From the NCBI RefSeq assembly GCF_029931775.1, contig NC_079312.1:133471872-133535871 (forward strand): 64,000 nt of DNA. The letters are read 5' to 3'. A model generated the notes under the pieces. The model was not told the DNA's origin and did not search any database. It saw only the letters and a list, made by a program, of their open reading frames with translations. A program made the position numbers and the translations under genes. Every line of letters begins with the position of its first letter. Positions within the stretch are counted from its first letter, which is position 1. This DNA comes from Euleptes europaea. Its lineage: Eukaryota; Chordata; Lepidosauria; Squamata; Sphaerodactylidae. Positions 53,205-63,522 of the stretch are shown here, piece after piece.

Positions 53205-56200
53205 TCACACAAATAAAAACATTTTCTGACATCTCTGAGAAGCAACACTTCCATCAAGCACTTTTGCCTCAATGAGGAGAGAGGGAATAACTCGCAGTGA
53301 GACCCTGGCCCCACGAGCCCTGCCCGCCTGCAGGGGGCTGCCAGGGCAAAAGAGAGGTGAGGCCGGGTTGGAGTCCCCCATGCCAGGAAGCCCGACAATA
53401 TATGGTGTGGAAGGAGCAAGCTTGAGGCTGCCAGCCCTCCCCCCCTGCGTAGGGTTGGAAGATGTGCTTGGGAGGGAGCAGGACACTTGTGATCAGAGGG
53501 GGTGACCCAGCAGCTAAGGAGTGGCCTGCTGCCAGGGCAGGAGGAAGAGAGAAGGCAGCGTGGGATGAAAGTAGGGAGGTGAGGCAGAAGGTGGTGGAGG
53601 AGGAGGGGGATGAAGAGGAAAGCAGGGAGGACAGAAGGGGGATTTACTGAGGCGTGCAGGGTTGCCTTTCTGAGATGAGCTCTGCAGTTCGCTCTTTTGT
53701 CTGCCTGAGCGGCAGGGCCTTGGATCTTGCTCTTCCAGGCAGTCCTCGCTACTTCTGCCAAGCATGCTGGTTTGGCAGGAGGAGCAGGAGGGTGTGAGTG
53801 CTGGATGGCAGACCCTGGAGATGATGGTGTGTGTGTGAGAGAGAGAGAGGGAGAGGAGGGGCACCAAAGGCCCTCCACCAAAGGCCTTCCGGGGTAGTGA
53901 CCAATCAGGCACACTCTCGATGAGCGCGATGGCCATTCTGCTCCTGCTAAAATGGTTCACCCCGCCCCCACTGAAAGGCCCAGCTGCTGCCAAATACTCA
54001 CGCTCCGTACGTGGGGATGGGAGGTGGTGGGGGAGCTGCCCGAAACGTGTTGTAGACTGTGCGGCCCCTTCCCCGTAAGTGTGCCCCTCGGTATGCTACT
54101 GCTGTTCCTGTGGCTGGGTATGGGAAACCTGTCACTGCAGGAGAGAGAGAAATTTCCATGAGCAATCACCTGGGAATAACCCTGAACACGTTTAAACATT
54201 TAATGCCCATGTCCGTGCGATAGGCAGACAAAGAGCACCCCCGTATACTTTGGGTGAGGATTTTAGACATAGTCCAATGCACTCATACAAACCTCACCCT
54301 TCTCTTCCATCTCTCTGTTATGCACAGATCTGAAATAATCCTTCCGCTTCTAATCTTCTTGCCCCTGTCACTCCCTTCTACGGCCCCACAACAAGAGGTA
54401 TGCAGAATAACCAAAGCATTATTATGCCTCCGTTCTGCTTTACTGAAGTCCTAATTCTATCCATCAATCCCCCCTCTTCCTTTTTTCTGGTTTTTATCAG
54501 CAATAGTGGACAGCTGCATATTAGGAACAAGAAAGAATAGAGGATCTCCTATGAAACTCAGTGGTCTTTCTAAGATTCCTAAGGGGCAACTCTTGCCCAA
54601 GGACTCAGCCTGATCCAGACATTACCTGCATAGAACTCAGGGCCATAGACCGTGCCCACCACGGGGTTCAGCTTCCAACCTAGGGGGAAAAAAACAAGGA
54701 GACATGAAAACACCCCTTAAGTCCTACTTGCCCTCCACTTCCATCCCTCCTTCCTGTATGCCTAAGAAAGGGGTTGGCAGCCTTACACACTACGAAGAAA
54801 GAAAACAAGAGCCCTGGCCCCGGGGGAGAGTGGATGTCAGACCCACTAGAGACGGAGGTCGAGGATTGCTAGTTTCTTCATTTTGTCTTGCCACTTCTGT
54901 TCTCCGAAATATATCACAAAAAAATGTATCACAAAACTAGGCTTCCCCGCATCACACATTTTGCACTTCTTGTAGCCCCTCCAGTTTTTAGAAAACAACC
55001 CCCATCCCAGAGATGGAGGTCAACAAATGTACAAAACAAAAGGGGTTGAGCTAAACACTATTAAAATATCAACAAATATATCTGTTCTATTAATATGGTG
55101 CACAATTATGTTAAAAACACAGGGCCTACAATGTCAGCTAACTAAAAACAATAAACATATACATACAACACATTCATAGTTGATGCATATACATACAAGG
55201 ATCAAACTAAGACAAGACGCGTTTCGGCCTTATCTAGGCCTTCCTCAGTGGTCATACATAAAATTATTGATCCTGAGAAGCTTGACATCATATACAAGGT
55301 GTGAGCTGTGAGCCATGTTTTAATACACATGGAATAAACATCCCTACACAAAGCAACACAAAATAAAAGGCTTTTATATATATTTTACCTTGTATTACAT
55401 TAATGGAGATGTCAGGATGTATAATACAATACAATACAATACAATATATAGGGTTGCCAGGTCCCTTTTCGCAACCGGCGGGAAGTTTTTGGGGTGGAGC
55501 CTGAAGAGGGCAGGGTTTGAGGAGGGGAGGGACTTCAATGCCATAGAGTACAATGGCCAAAGCGGCCATTTTCTCCAGGTGAACTGATCTCTATCGGTTG
55601 GAGATCAGTTATAATAGCAGGAGATCTCCAGCTATTACCTGGTAGTTGGCAACCCTATTAATATAACATTGTAGGTCCTGTGGTTTTAACATAATTGTGC
55701 ACCATATTAATAAAACAGATATATTTGTTGATCTTTTAATAGTGTTTAGCTCAACCCCTTTTGTTTCGTTCTACTTTCAGGTTGAGTTTCTTCCCCCCTT
55801 TTTTTCAGTTGGTCAACAAATGTATAAAAGGGCCTGCTAGTTTGGCAGACATCACCCCCTCTCCAGTTCTGCCCTCCCCATTCCATTACCATTTGTGTAG
55901 GGATTGGCCGCCTTCTTGTTTGTCATTACCCGTGCTGTGGCATTGTTGACCTGGGGAGATAAAGAGCAGAGAACGTGTGTGATCGACAGGACTTGGACCA
56001 AACCTGCTCCTGATATAAAGGGTGATATCTGGGACTGGTGATACAAGGAAAGTTTCAGGATTCACAAACATATTTAGGACCCTGGATCAAATTCATCGTC
56101 ACAGGAGATGCTCTGCCTGCAGTGATAGATTTAACCGAAAATTCTTTTGACCCACTCACTGACCGTCGATCTTCGGATCTCTACCTCATTCAAAATGCCC

Positions 56201-57178
56201 TTTGCCTTCCAACTTGCAGCCCCTTGTAGAGCATGGAGTTAAGATGCAAAAGAGTTCAAAAAGGTTTGCCACATTCCCGAAACTTCCCCTTGCACAATCC
56301 CAGTGTCACATTCACAGCTAACATGCAAGGCCCTGCCCAGGCTGCATGCACAGTGGAAGTACCATTTGCTGGACAGACCATGCAAACGCCACACGAGAAA
56401 GGACATAAAAAAACCCAAGCCCAGAGCAAAATGGCGGGAGATCGAGTGAAACACAGAGTCTGGATAAACACAGCGCTACTCCCCTTCCACACAGCTCTGG
56501 TTTACCAGAACTAAGCAGCTCTGGTAGGAGCCCCTTTCACAGCAGGCACGATCCTTATGCAGCAGCGCATGCCCCAGTGAAAGCAAGAAGGGCTGTGCCA
56601 GCTGCCCTGGGGCAAAAACCAAGCCATTCCGCCATTTCTCATTTGCACTGTTTACATTCACCACTTAATATTTTAAATAAAAAACATCCAGGAAGGAGGA
56701 TAGAATGGCAGCCAAATGGCAAACTTCCCCTAGGCCTAGACATCTCAAGCCCATGGAGGCTACAGCTGGTTTCTTAATCTGGGAAAAGCTAGGCCTTACT
56801 TCCTTTAGGTTGGCCCAAACACCTGGCCACAACTAGCGGCTGCTTGTGGAAGAGGGATTCCGCCTTCCTTCCCTTCCACTCCACATCCCCTCCCTCTCAC
56901 CCTCTGGGCATCTACAGCACAAGGCATGCAACATCCATTCGCCCGCCTGCTTGTCCTGTGAGGCTCAAGAGGAAGGAGTGGACAGGAGGGACGGGACGGA
57001 GGAGAGCACACGGGGCTTCTAGCACCCGACGCAGAGCAGGCAGTGCACCTGGCCGCACCTCGATTTTGCGTCCTTCTACGATGGTGCCGTTCAGCTTCTC
57101 CCGTGCCCGATCGGCATCTGCACTAGTTTCAAAAGTTACAAACCCAAAACCCTGTGAGTGGGGGACAGAAAGGGAAAA

Positions 57179-57217
<39 letters not shown>

Positions 57218-60200
57218 TGGGGAGGGAAAGAGGCAGGAGGAAGAGAAAAGGATGGAGAGAGAAAGAGACAGAGAGAGAGGGGTGGGTGGGAGGGACAGGA
57301 CAGAGAGAAGGGGTGAGTAAGGAGCAGCAGAGACAGAGACTCCCGGGGCCTGGGAGAAGAGGTAGGATGTGGACTTCCCCAACCACCCCAAGGACTGGGG
57401 GGATGGGGCAATGGAAGGAGAACGGAACAGGGTAAGGCTGGAGAGGAGTAAGACAGACACTGGCTTCCTAAGAGGTGACAATTGGCAGAGGGTTTACCAC
57501 ACCTGAAGGAAATGGGCCCCCAGGGGGCAATGGATGTATGTAAGTTCTGGGCTGTGGTACTGGTACTTGCAATGGAATCTGTCCACCCTGGATCCATTTT
57601 TTTCCTGGAAAATGATTATGGATAGCACATCTTTTCATGCTTGTCGCGTTTGCTAATCTCAGTTTTTCGGAATACCACCACCACGTGGTTTGCCTGCCTA
57701 TACCTACTTTTTGACAATTCCTCACCTCTCTAAAGCCTTTTTTCTAGCTAGATTAAATGCTAACCCTTCTATGGTTATGCAAGGCAGAATTTGGAATTTA
57801 CCATACTTGGAAAGGACTTGTCTGTGCTCTTCTGGCTCCATTGACTCATCAGCTCATTTGCTCTTGGAATGCCATTTTGATGAGGACCTTAGAGCACAAT
57901 ACAACTCTCCTCTTTTAATACATAAATCCAATGCCTCTGTGTCTGATATAATGCCTTTTTTATTAAGTGACAGGGATCCCAAGGCTACACTGGCATTGGC
58001 AAAATTTATCTCAGTCCTTATATCCCCCAAACATTAGATTCAAAACTATGCTGCTCAAGATCAGTGGATCAAGGAGCTTCTAAGGGATAAAGGAAAGGGA
58101 AATGAAAGTAGGTCATAGGAAGACATTTTACAGGACTATAAGGACTAAAAGACTAAGGAGCCCTGTGGCGCAGAGTCAAAAGCTCTGCTCATGACCTAAG
58201 TTCGATCCCAACGGAAGTTGGTTTCAGGTAGCCAGCTCAAGGTTGACTCAGCCTTCCATCCTTCCGAGGTGGGTAAAATGAGTACCCAGCTTGCTGGGGG
58301 TAAAGGGAAGATGACTGGGGAAGGCACTGGCAAACCACCCCGCAAACAAAAGTCTGCCTAGTAAACATCGGGATGTGACATCACCCCATGGGTCAGGAAT
58401 GACCCGGTGCTTGCACAAGGGATCTTTACCTTTTTTAAAAGCCATGACCGAAACTGACCAGGGCTTGGGAAAGAGGCTCACGGTGTTGTGCAACAGGGCT
58501 GGAGATCCCCTTTTAATGCATATTTGGCTGTAACATGTTAGCATATCCAACACTAGTGGTCACTGCCTGGTCACATCACCGCTGCCAGTTCTCTCCCTAC
58601 CCCTCAGTTCGGAAAAGACGTGTTCTGCAACTGGGTGCTTTTCTAGGCTGCTTCTATCGCAAGTGTTGCCTGTGGGGTGCTTTGTTTTCCAGCAGGAGGA
58701 GAAGCTGTGCTATTGGGGGGTGGGGTGGGGAGGCAGATGAGAAAGCAGAGATCCAGGAAAGCTACCTGCATCTAAGAGCTTCCTTTTGCTAGCTGATCAT
58801 TTGCCCAAGATGGAAGCAGACCAGTCTCTCCCCATCGCAGGCAACCAGTTGCATGTGGCCTTGTTCTGGAGAGGCAGCAGTGACAGAATGACCAGCTGGC
58901 GGCTGTAGCCTATATGAGCATTCAGCCTGCTGATCTATTACAGCCGCTCGTAATGAAAGAGAGAGAGCGTTCACAGCACTGCGAGACTCTTTGTAATAGA
59001 TATCTGTCTTTTCCCCTAGAGTTCTTTACCAGTTGGGTAGGAATTTGAAATCCTGTCAAACGCTGAACACCTCATACCTTCAGGGAAATAAGGTTCAGAC
59101 CATGTCAAAAATGTTTTGGTGTTTGTTTCTTAAAAAGGCAACTACAGAACCATGCTCATATCTGCCGCCTTCAACCTTTTGTGCCAAGTTGCCGCATGTA
59201 AAATACGGCTTTTCTTCTGTGAGAATGATTACTCATTATACCACAGTTGAGTGTTCTTTTCCTGCCTTAAATTGCTATTTTTATATAAGCTTGTGGCTAC
59301 TAGTTTATCATCTCAGAAAGTTATGCTGTTATGAATTTAGAATTGGAAAACCTGTACAATAACTACTATAAATTCTGCACATCAGCATTAAGGTGGGAAG
59401 TACACATCAAAATACTGTTAACACCGTGGCTGCAGAGTTGTGTGGGTGGGGCGGGGAAGCTAAAATGAATCGGCAAAGTGAGGCACCGAGAGGAGGCGGC
59501 AAAGAGAACGGGAGGGACAGGAGTGAGTGGGGCAGGGTGGGACACTGAGAGGGGCTGGCTGGCCCGCTGGGAAGATGTGCCCGTGTTGAAATTAGGGCCC
59601 TACCATACATCAACATACTGAACCCACCTTGGAGCCACGTTCATTGAAAATGATCTCAACATCCAGGATCTTTCCAAATTGCTGAAAAGAAGGGCAAATG
59701 GATGGTGAAAATGGGACGCAGTCAAACATTTCCCTTGCCACCCTCTCTTGGCAACGTAAACCTTTCTGCTTTGATTAATCCCCTCTCCTTGGGAACTACA
59801 CTCAGGCAACTGCTAGGATCAGGGCCATTCTCAGAAGGTAAGGTGCCCACACAGAAGCACTAGGGTCTGCCACCATAGACAAAATTCCTCTTATTTTATT
59901 GTGTCCCCAGTGGCCGCTGGGTCCCATCGCCACCCCTTGGGAGTACAGCAGCAACAGGGTGGATACTTAATCATTTAAGCAGCATCTATTCACTGCATGT
60001 TGCGACATGCAGAGCTGCCCAGTTTAAAACACGCTTGGCTGATAAGGCATGCCAATTCGCTGGGGCCCAGGGTCACGAGAAACGGAGGGAGGCTCCTGCC
60101 ATGGTGTGGCTTAATCAGAGAGTCGTTGAAGGAAGAGAGTGAGGGACCCTGCATCCCACCCATGGCTCTGGAAGGCAGACCCAGTGGCTATTAGGGGTTT

Positions 60201-62822
60201 GCAAAGGAGCTATGCAGAGGATGCTCAGTCAGGACGCAGGGACTTGGGGGCAAGCTAGGGAACAGCATTTGGTCTTCACAGCACTGGCTCTGCCTTTACC
60301 ACTCCCAGGGACCCTGGACCTCCTGGGGACACGTGAGTGTGAATGCGGTGTGCGGATGGAAATGACTCACCCCAAACATTTGCCGCAGGTCAGGGTCCCG
60401 AAAGCGGAAAGGGATGTTGGAAACATGTAACCGTTTGGGCTGCTGCTTATCGGAGCCACTCTCCGGCGGGTGTAGCGTCTGGTTGTCTGTCTGTGCCGCT
60501 TCATCTGTCTGCTGGGGGGGGGGGGGACATATTTCCACCATGACTTCAGCACTGTTTCAAACATCTGTGTATGTGCGTGTTTCTTGCCACACCTTGCAAT
60601 GGGCAGATATGTGCACAGGTATTAGTGAGTGGGTTTTGCTTGTCACAAATGGGTTTAGATGTTTGACTAGGGGCATGCTTGAATGTGAGGTCATGTGGTT
60701 TCAAACCTTTAATGGCATACAGAACTGGGGACATACAGAGATCGTCAGACCATGAGTGGAGAGCCTGGAAAACCCTGAGTCAAATCTTTTCTTGTTCACT
60801 AAGTCTTCTCTGGTAAGCCACTATTCACCCCCCCACTCCAACTGCAACACTTAATAATACAAGCGATGGGTAGCCGTGTTAGTCTGTCACTAGCAGTAGA
60901 AAAGAGCAAGAGTCCAGTAGCACCTTAAAGACTAACAAAATATCTGGCAGGGTATGAGCTTTCTGAAGAAGTGGGCTGCGGCTCACAAAAGCTCATACCC
61001 TGCCAGAAATTTTGTTAGTCTTTATGGGGCTACTGGACTCTTGCTCTTTTCTACTTAATAACACTAGTCTATGGCCGTTAACTCATGGCTTGTTTCTCTG
61101 TCGCTTGTCCCCCTAAATTAGCGCGATTTTCAACACCGATTTCAAAAAACCGAACGCATGAATGCAGAAGGAGCTGCCCCTGCTCTGCCTCTGCCGCCCA
61201 TCGCTCTGGCCACCACGGCAGCCTCTCCGCCAGTCCCGGAGGCAGGTGGAGGTGCCGCCGCCTTGAAGTGCGGCAAGGAAAACCTGCTGAGGGAGTGGTG
61301 AAGGGCACCAGAAGGAAGAGGCAATCAACACGCGTGGTTAAATGCACCAGCAAACACTCCCAAGAAGAACGAAACTTGACTAAAAATCGGAACAAAACGA
61401 GGATAGGAAAACCAGGTAAAGTTTCGCCATGGAGAGAGTTGGTGCAGCTTTAGGGAGATGTCCGTGTGTTTGGACAAGGGGGAATCGCTGCATTCCAGGG
61501 AGAACAGCAGGACTAAACGGCCATGTGTTTTCAACCTCTGTTATAATGCTGTTGTAGGGTTCATTGTGAGGCACTTCAAAAGTGCTATATGAATGCTAAG
61601 CATTGAGTACGTGAGACAGTGCGATAAGGACTGGGGCGGAGCAGATGCCTCAGTGGATGGGGAGAAACAGCTGCCCGGCTCTGAGTTCCCACGGAGGCCT
61701 GCCTGCCTGCCTGCCGGCCACGTGGGGAGCCAGCGCTTGCTTTCCTAGCTGCGTGGTGGCAAGGAGCCAGCCTGGCACTCAGGGACCGAGGAGCGGCTGG
61801 GAATTGCTCACTCAGCGCTTCCTTGCCGAGCTGCATTACAACCACATCATTGGCACGATGGGATTGGCAAGCTGCCAAGCAGGTAGATTACAAGTGATTA
61901 GGGGCAAGAGGGGAGCCAGGAAACTTAAGCACTGAGCCACAAATGCCCCTGGGGGCAGCAGGGTGCTACAATTGCCTGAACGGGCCTGCCTCCTGCTGCA
62001 CAAACCCTCTGCTGCTCCAGTCCTGTCCCATCTTGATGCTGGCCCATAAATCCCTGGCTGTCCTTGGGTCTCAGTTGTAATGTGGACAAGATGGCTAGAA
62101 AGATGGAGTGTGACCTGCTGCTTCAAACCACCCCCTTGCCAAGCAGTGCTAGCTGATAGGCCTCACCTAGGGTTGCCAGCCTCCAGGAACTAGCTGGAGA
62201 TTTCCTGCTATTACAATTGACCTCCAGCAGATAGAGATCAGTTCACCTGGAGAAAATGGCCGCTTTGGCAATTGGACTCGATGGCATTGAAGTCCCTCCC
62301 CTCCCCAAACCCTGCCCTCTTCAGGCTCCGCCCCAAAAACCTCCCACCAGTGGCGAAGAGGAACCTGGCAACCCTAGCCTCACCCCCCCCCATTTCCATC
62401 TAACTGAAGTTTCTCCTTGGGCTTCATATCCAAGTATGGGAATGAATTTCCCAGCCCCCTGCTTCTGTTTTGCATTTTCGCAGAGAGAACTACCTTCCTT
62501 CTTCCCCATTCAATTTGCTTTCCACAATTGCCCGGCACACCACTGCCAGGCATTCTCCATGCCAAAGCCGATTCCCTTTTGAGGCCACAGAATCTCTTAC
62601 CGGTACTGTTTGTGTGCCCGCTATGGACTGCGTGCTGGCGTCAGTGCCCGGCTGTTCAGTGTGGCTCTGTGCTGGCGTGTAGAGAGTCAAGGCGTGCTCA
62701 GGTACTGCGCTCTGCCCTGAGTAATCCTGTGCTGGGTGCGGGTGTGGCGGAGGAGCATACTCTGCAGGGATGCCATTCTGTGGGGGTGGTGGGTATGTGG
62801 CTGGAGGGTAGGGCTGGGCCAT
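43506..62822 (-). CDS. RBFOX3: RBFOX3 (NeuN), neuronal RNA-binding splicing factor
   Basis: RBFOX3 binds UGCAUG in pre-mRNA and regulates alternative exons in neuronal nuclei; it is the NeuN antigen. Coding exons, 5' to 3' on the minus strand: 62822-62601, 60511-60371, 59681-59628, 57151-57059, 55950-55890, 54679-54626, 54134-54002, 50010-49971, 49040-48979, 43584-43506, then TGA at 41051-41049. All phases agree and total 313 codons (human 312 as I remember). The N-terminal 99 residues are Pro/Gln-rich. One RRM spans about 100-176, with RNP2 'LHVSNI' (102-107) and RNP1 'KGFGFVTF' (139-146). The C-terminus is Tyr/Gly/Ala-rich with '[10 protein letters not shown]' and a six-Ala run. It is tail to tail with ENGASE, the mammalian order. 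The 5' UTR and promoter lie beyond 64000. Confidence 0.97.
43997..44219 (+). mobile_element. TAGGGTTGCC-family hAT-like MITE, copy 2
   Basis: It is flanked by gtttgagg (43989-43996) and ctttgagg (44220-44227), 7 of 8 identical. The right terminus has decayed to ggcaacttta. Confidence 0.75.
45590..45862 (+). mobile_element. Decayed LINE fragment (L2/CR1-type C-terminus)
   Basis: It includes 'tcaaagccctaaacagtct', then text translating as '[20 protein letters not shown]', the standard closing block of these ORFs. It is cut off where a family B SINE fragment begins at about 45865. Confidence 0.55.
45867..45952 (-). mobile_element. tRNA-derived SINE family B, 5' part only, minus strand
   Basis: On the minus strand 'gcctgcgtggtgtagtggtt' leads to the B box and then 'ccccactcctccaca', where the copy stops. 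It joins the LINE fragment at 45862. Confidence 0.7.
46905..47066 (+). mobile_element. CR1-type LINE 3' end
   Basis: It runs from 'ccttaggcagatcatggga' to 'ggttggactagatgaccct', with the terminal 'ccaactctatgattctata'. Confidence 0.75.
47192..47451 (-). mobile_element. TAGGGTTGCC-family hAT-like MITE, diverged subfamily
   Basis: The 244-bp element at 47200-47443 is flanked by perfect atgccact copies (47192-47199 and 47444-47451). The ends are tagggttgcc and ggcatcccta. The interior relates to the 209-bp family in reverse orientation but is longer. Confidence 0.8.
48979..49040 (-). CDS. RBFOX3: RBFOX3 coding exon 9
   Basis: It encodes [20 protein letters not shown]. The six alanines come from a GCA/GCT-type run (gctgctgctgctgctg on the plus strand), a site prone to length change. 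Acceptor 'gcttcag', donor GTAAGC. Confidence 0.96.
49971..50010 (-). CDS. RBFOX3: RBFOX3 coding exon 8 (40 nt)
   Basis: It encodes [13 protein letters not shown], identical to the human segment. The length of 40 nt equals that of the brain-type alternative exon reported for RBFOX1 in this region. Sense TGCATG motifs lie about 156 and 388 nt downstream of its donor. Confidence 0.96.
52459..52599. repeat. Three consecutive GC-rich hairpins
   Basis: Stems: ggcggcg/cgccgcc (52459-52478); ggagggggtgttccc with gggaacaccccctct (52484-52498 and 52544-52558), enclosing gctgac/gtcagc; and ttgctgcacca with tggtgcagcaa (52569-52579 and 52589-52599). It is surrounded by 'caatggggctt'-type MITE sequence from about 52210 to 52990. 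It may be one degraded element. It lies in RBFOX3 intron 7. Confidence 0.65.
53164..53212. repeat. (TC)n(AC)n compound microsatellite
   Basis: About 13 TC units followed directly by about 9 AC units. Confidence 0.9.
54002..54134 (-). CDS. RBFOX3: RBFOX3 coding exon 7
   Basis: It encodes [20 protein letters not shown], then [20 protein letters not shown] and PTYG. Acceptor 'ctcctgcag', donor GTGAGT, phase 2. Confidence 0.96.
54626..54679 (-). CDS. RBFOX3: RBFOX3 coding exon 6 (54 nt)
   Basis: It encodes [18 protein letters not shown] with one Ala-to-Thr difference from human. Acceptor 'ccctag', donor GTAATG. Confidence 0.95.
55419..55446. repeat. (AATAC)n microsatellite
   Basis: Five aatac units directly left of the nested MITE. 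Confidence 0.9.
55441..55665 (-). mobile_element. 209-bp TAGGGTTGCC-family MITE nested in the Penelope-like insertion
   Basis: The element at 55449-55657 is exactly 209 bp. It is flanked by acaatata and ttaatata (6 of 8 match). It is reversed relative to copy 1. Confidence 0.75.
55890..55950 (-). CDS. RBFOX3: RBFOX3 coding exon 5 (61 nt)
   Basis: It encodes [20 protein letters not shown], where human has TGNPYTN. This is the end of the RRM and linker. Donor GTAATG, phase 1. Confidence 0.96.
56322..56384 (-). promoter_or_regulatory. Cluster of three TGCATG motifs in RBFOX3 intron 4
   Basis: On the sense (minus) strand TGCATG occurs at 56327-56322, 56350-56345 and 56384-56379, three in 63 nt. 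A fourth is at 56930-56925, 128 nt after the donor of the 93-nt exon. RBFOX proteins bind UGCAUG and are known to cross- and autoregulate the RRM exon of RBFOX genes. Confidence 0.6.
57059..57151 (-). CDS. RBFOX3: RBFOX3 coding exon 4 (93 nt, second half of RRM)
   Basis: It encodes [20 protein letters not shown] and then [11 protein letters not shown], with RNP1. Skipping this in-frame 93-nt exon in RBFOX1/2 gives RRM-defective proteins. Its acceptor is preceded by a long (TC)n tract on the minus strand. Confidence 0.97.
57178..57218. repeat. (GA)n microsatellite forming the polypyrimidine side of an RBFOX3 acceptor
   Basis: Plus-strand GA units read as (TC)n on the transcribed strand, about 30 nt upstream of the AG at 57152. 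Confidence 0.9.
57590..58090 (+). mobile_element. Non-LTR retrotransposon ORF C-terminal fragment
   Basis: An open frame (57690-58037, 115 residues) reads '[20 protein letters not shown]', then 'CLCSSG' and 'AHLLLECHF', giving a C-x-C...H-x4-C zinc-knuckle pattern found at the end of several LINE ORF2 proteins. No catalytic domain remains. RBFOX3 intron 3, antisense to the gene. Confidence 0.55.
58158..58436 (+). mobile_element. tRNA-derived SINE family C
   Basis: It starts 'ggagccctgtggcgcagag' and shares 'ccatccttccgaggtggg' and 'caaaccaccccgcaaacaa' with the copy at 27245. A short internal deletion removes 'ggtaagctg...gcagtc'. Confidence 0.8.
59628..59681 (-). CDS. RBFOX3: RBFOX3 coding exon 3 (54 nt)
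   Basis: It encodes [18 protein letters not shown], identical across RBFOX proteins. Acceptor 'cttttcag', donor GTGGGT. Confidence 0.97.
60371..60511 (-). CDS. RBFOX3: RBFOX3 coding exon 2 (141 nt)
   Basis: It encodes [20 protein letters not shown], then [20 protein letters not shown] and FG, the RRM start with RNP2. The acceptor is a pure C-tract followed by cag. Donor GTGAGT. Confidence 0.97.
60849..61064. repeat. Fold-back copy of the unclassified repeat, with 12-bp flanking duplication
   Basis: The arms at 60896-60962 and 60985-61052 are inverted copies ('agactaacaaaatatctgg' against 'ccagaaattttgttagtct') around a short centre. The flanks acttaataatac (60849-60860) and acttaataacac (61053-61064) match 11 of 12, suggesting the whole palindrome inserted as a unit. 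Confidence 0.65.
62160..62384 (+). mobile_element. 209-bp TAGGGTTGCC-family MITE, copy with perfect target duplication
   Basis: The element at 62168-62376 (209 bp) is flanked by perfect gcctcacc copies (62160-62167 and 62377-62384). It lies in RBFOX3 intron 1, 225 nt from the coding exon 1 donor. Confidence 0.9.
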
Positions 62823-62855
62823 TGCGTCAGGCGGAGCCGTGGCGTCCTGGTTGCC
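62601..62855 (-). CDS. RBFOX3: RBFOX3 coding exon 1, with in-frame N-terminal extension
   Basis: Acceptor 'tgtatcctcag' at 62856. The usual start codon at 62822 gives [20 protein letters not shown] and onwards. The 33 bases before it are in frame and read [11 protein letters not shown], resembling the GNQEAAAAPDT and GNQEPTTTPDA segments before the same Met in RBFOX1 and RBFOX2. They may be translated when spliced to an upstream coding exon. Donor GTAAGA, phase 0. Confidence 0.93.
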
Positions 62856-63286
62856 CTGAGGATACATAATGAGACAAACACGCTTACTCATGACCAAAAA
62901 CTTCATGAGAAATCATAAACGTGGTCATGGCACATCATCAATTCCCTCTTCTCTTTGGGAGTGGCAGATACAGATCTGTCTGAGGACTTCCGTTAGAGTA
63001 ATTTTAGCTCCAAGCTATAACCAGAGCATGTTCGACACGCCACAGTCAGTGCTGGGTTGCGCTCAAAAAACAAAAAGATAACGTGGTAGTCCAAATTCTG
63101 CATCGTGGAAGCCCCGATTCTGAAGCCAGGAAAAATCAACCCTGAAGCAAACTGAGGACATTTGTAGAGTGGTTCAATCACAGTGGGCTTCCAGGCAGCA
63201 GGAGGCACAGTTCTAAGTCATGCTTATTCCAGAAGTAGGGGTGTGTGTGTAATATGTGATTAACTGTACAAAATTTGAAAAAGAAG

Positions 63287-63522
63287 AAGGGTTGGTTTTT
63301 ACACCCCTCTTTTCTCCACCATAAAGAGTCTCAAAGTAGCTTACAATCGCCTCCCTCCCCCACATCATGCATCTTGTGAGGTAGGTGGGGCTGAGAGAGT
63401 TCTGAGAGAACTGTGACTGGCACAAGGTCACCCAGCAGGCTTCATGTGGAGGAGTGGGGAATCCAACCCGGTTCTCAAGATTAGAGTCTGCCGCTCTTAA
63501 CCACTACACCGCACTGGCTCTC
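63287..63522 (-). mobile_element. tRNA-derived SINE family B, minus strand
   Basis: On the minus strand it starts 'gagagccagtgcggtgtag', has B-box text 'gggttggattccccac', and ends near 63290 with 'aaaaaccaacccttcttc'. Confidence 0.75.

Larger units (their letters stand above)
55018..55824. mobile_element. Penelope-like insertion with inverted ends and 14-bp target duplication
   Basis: The 14-mer ggtcaacaaatgta occurs at 55018-55031 and 55811-55824. Just inside, about 105 bp at 55033-55135 (ggggttgagctaaacact, then ggtgcacaattatgtt) recurs inverted at 55660-55765 with few differences. Between lie minus-strand text 'aggccgaaacgcgtctt' (about 55214-55231) and a 209-bp MITE at 55449-55657. Inverted partial copies and the 'GAAACGCGTC' signature fit Penelope-like elements. 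No reverse transcriptase is present. It lies in RBFOX3 intron 5. Confidence 0.65.

Noticed and set aside
53078-53914. 278-codon minus-strand frame
   Set aside because: It runs through a TC/AC microsatellite (RERERER and VCVCV repeats) and GC-rich intron of RBFOX3. It has no domain or splice support.
56912-57481. 189-codon minus-strand frame with long Ser/Leu repeats
   Set aside because: It is read-through of the real 93-nt RBFOX3 exon into the flanking (TC)n microsatellite.
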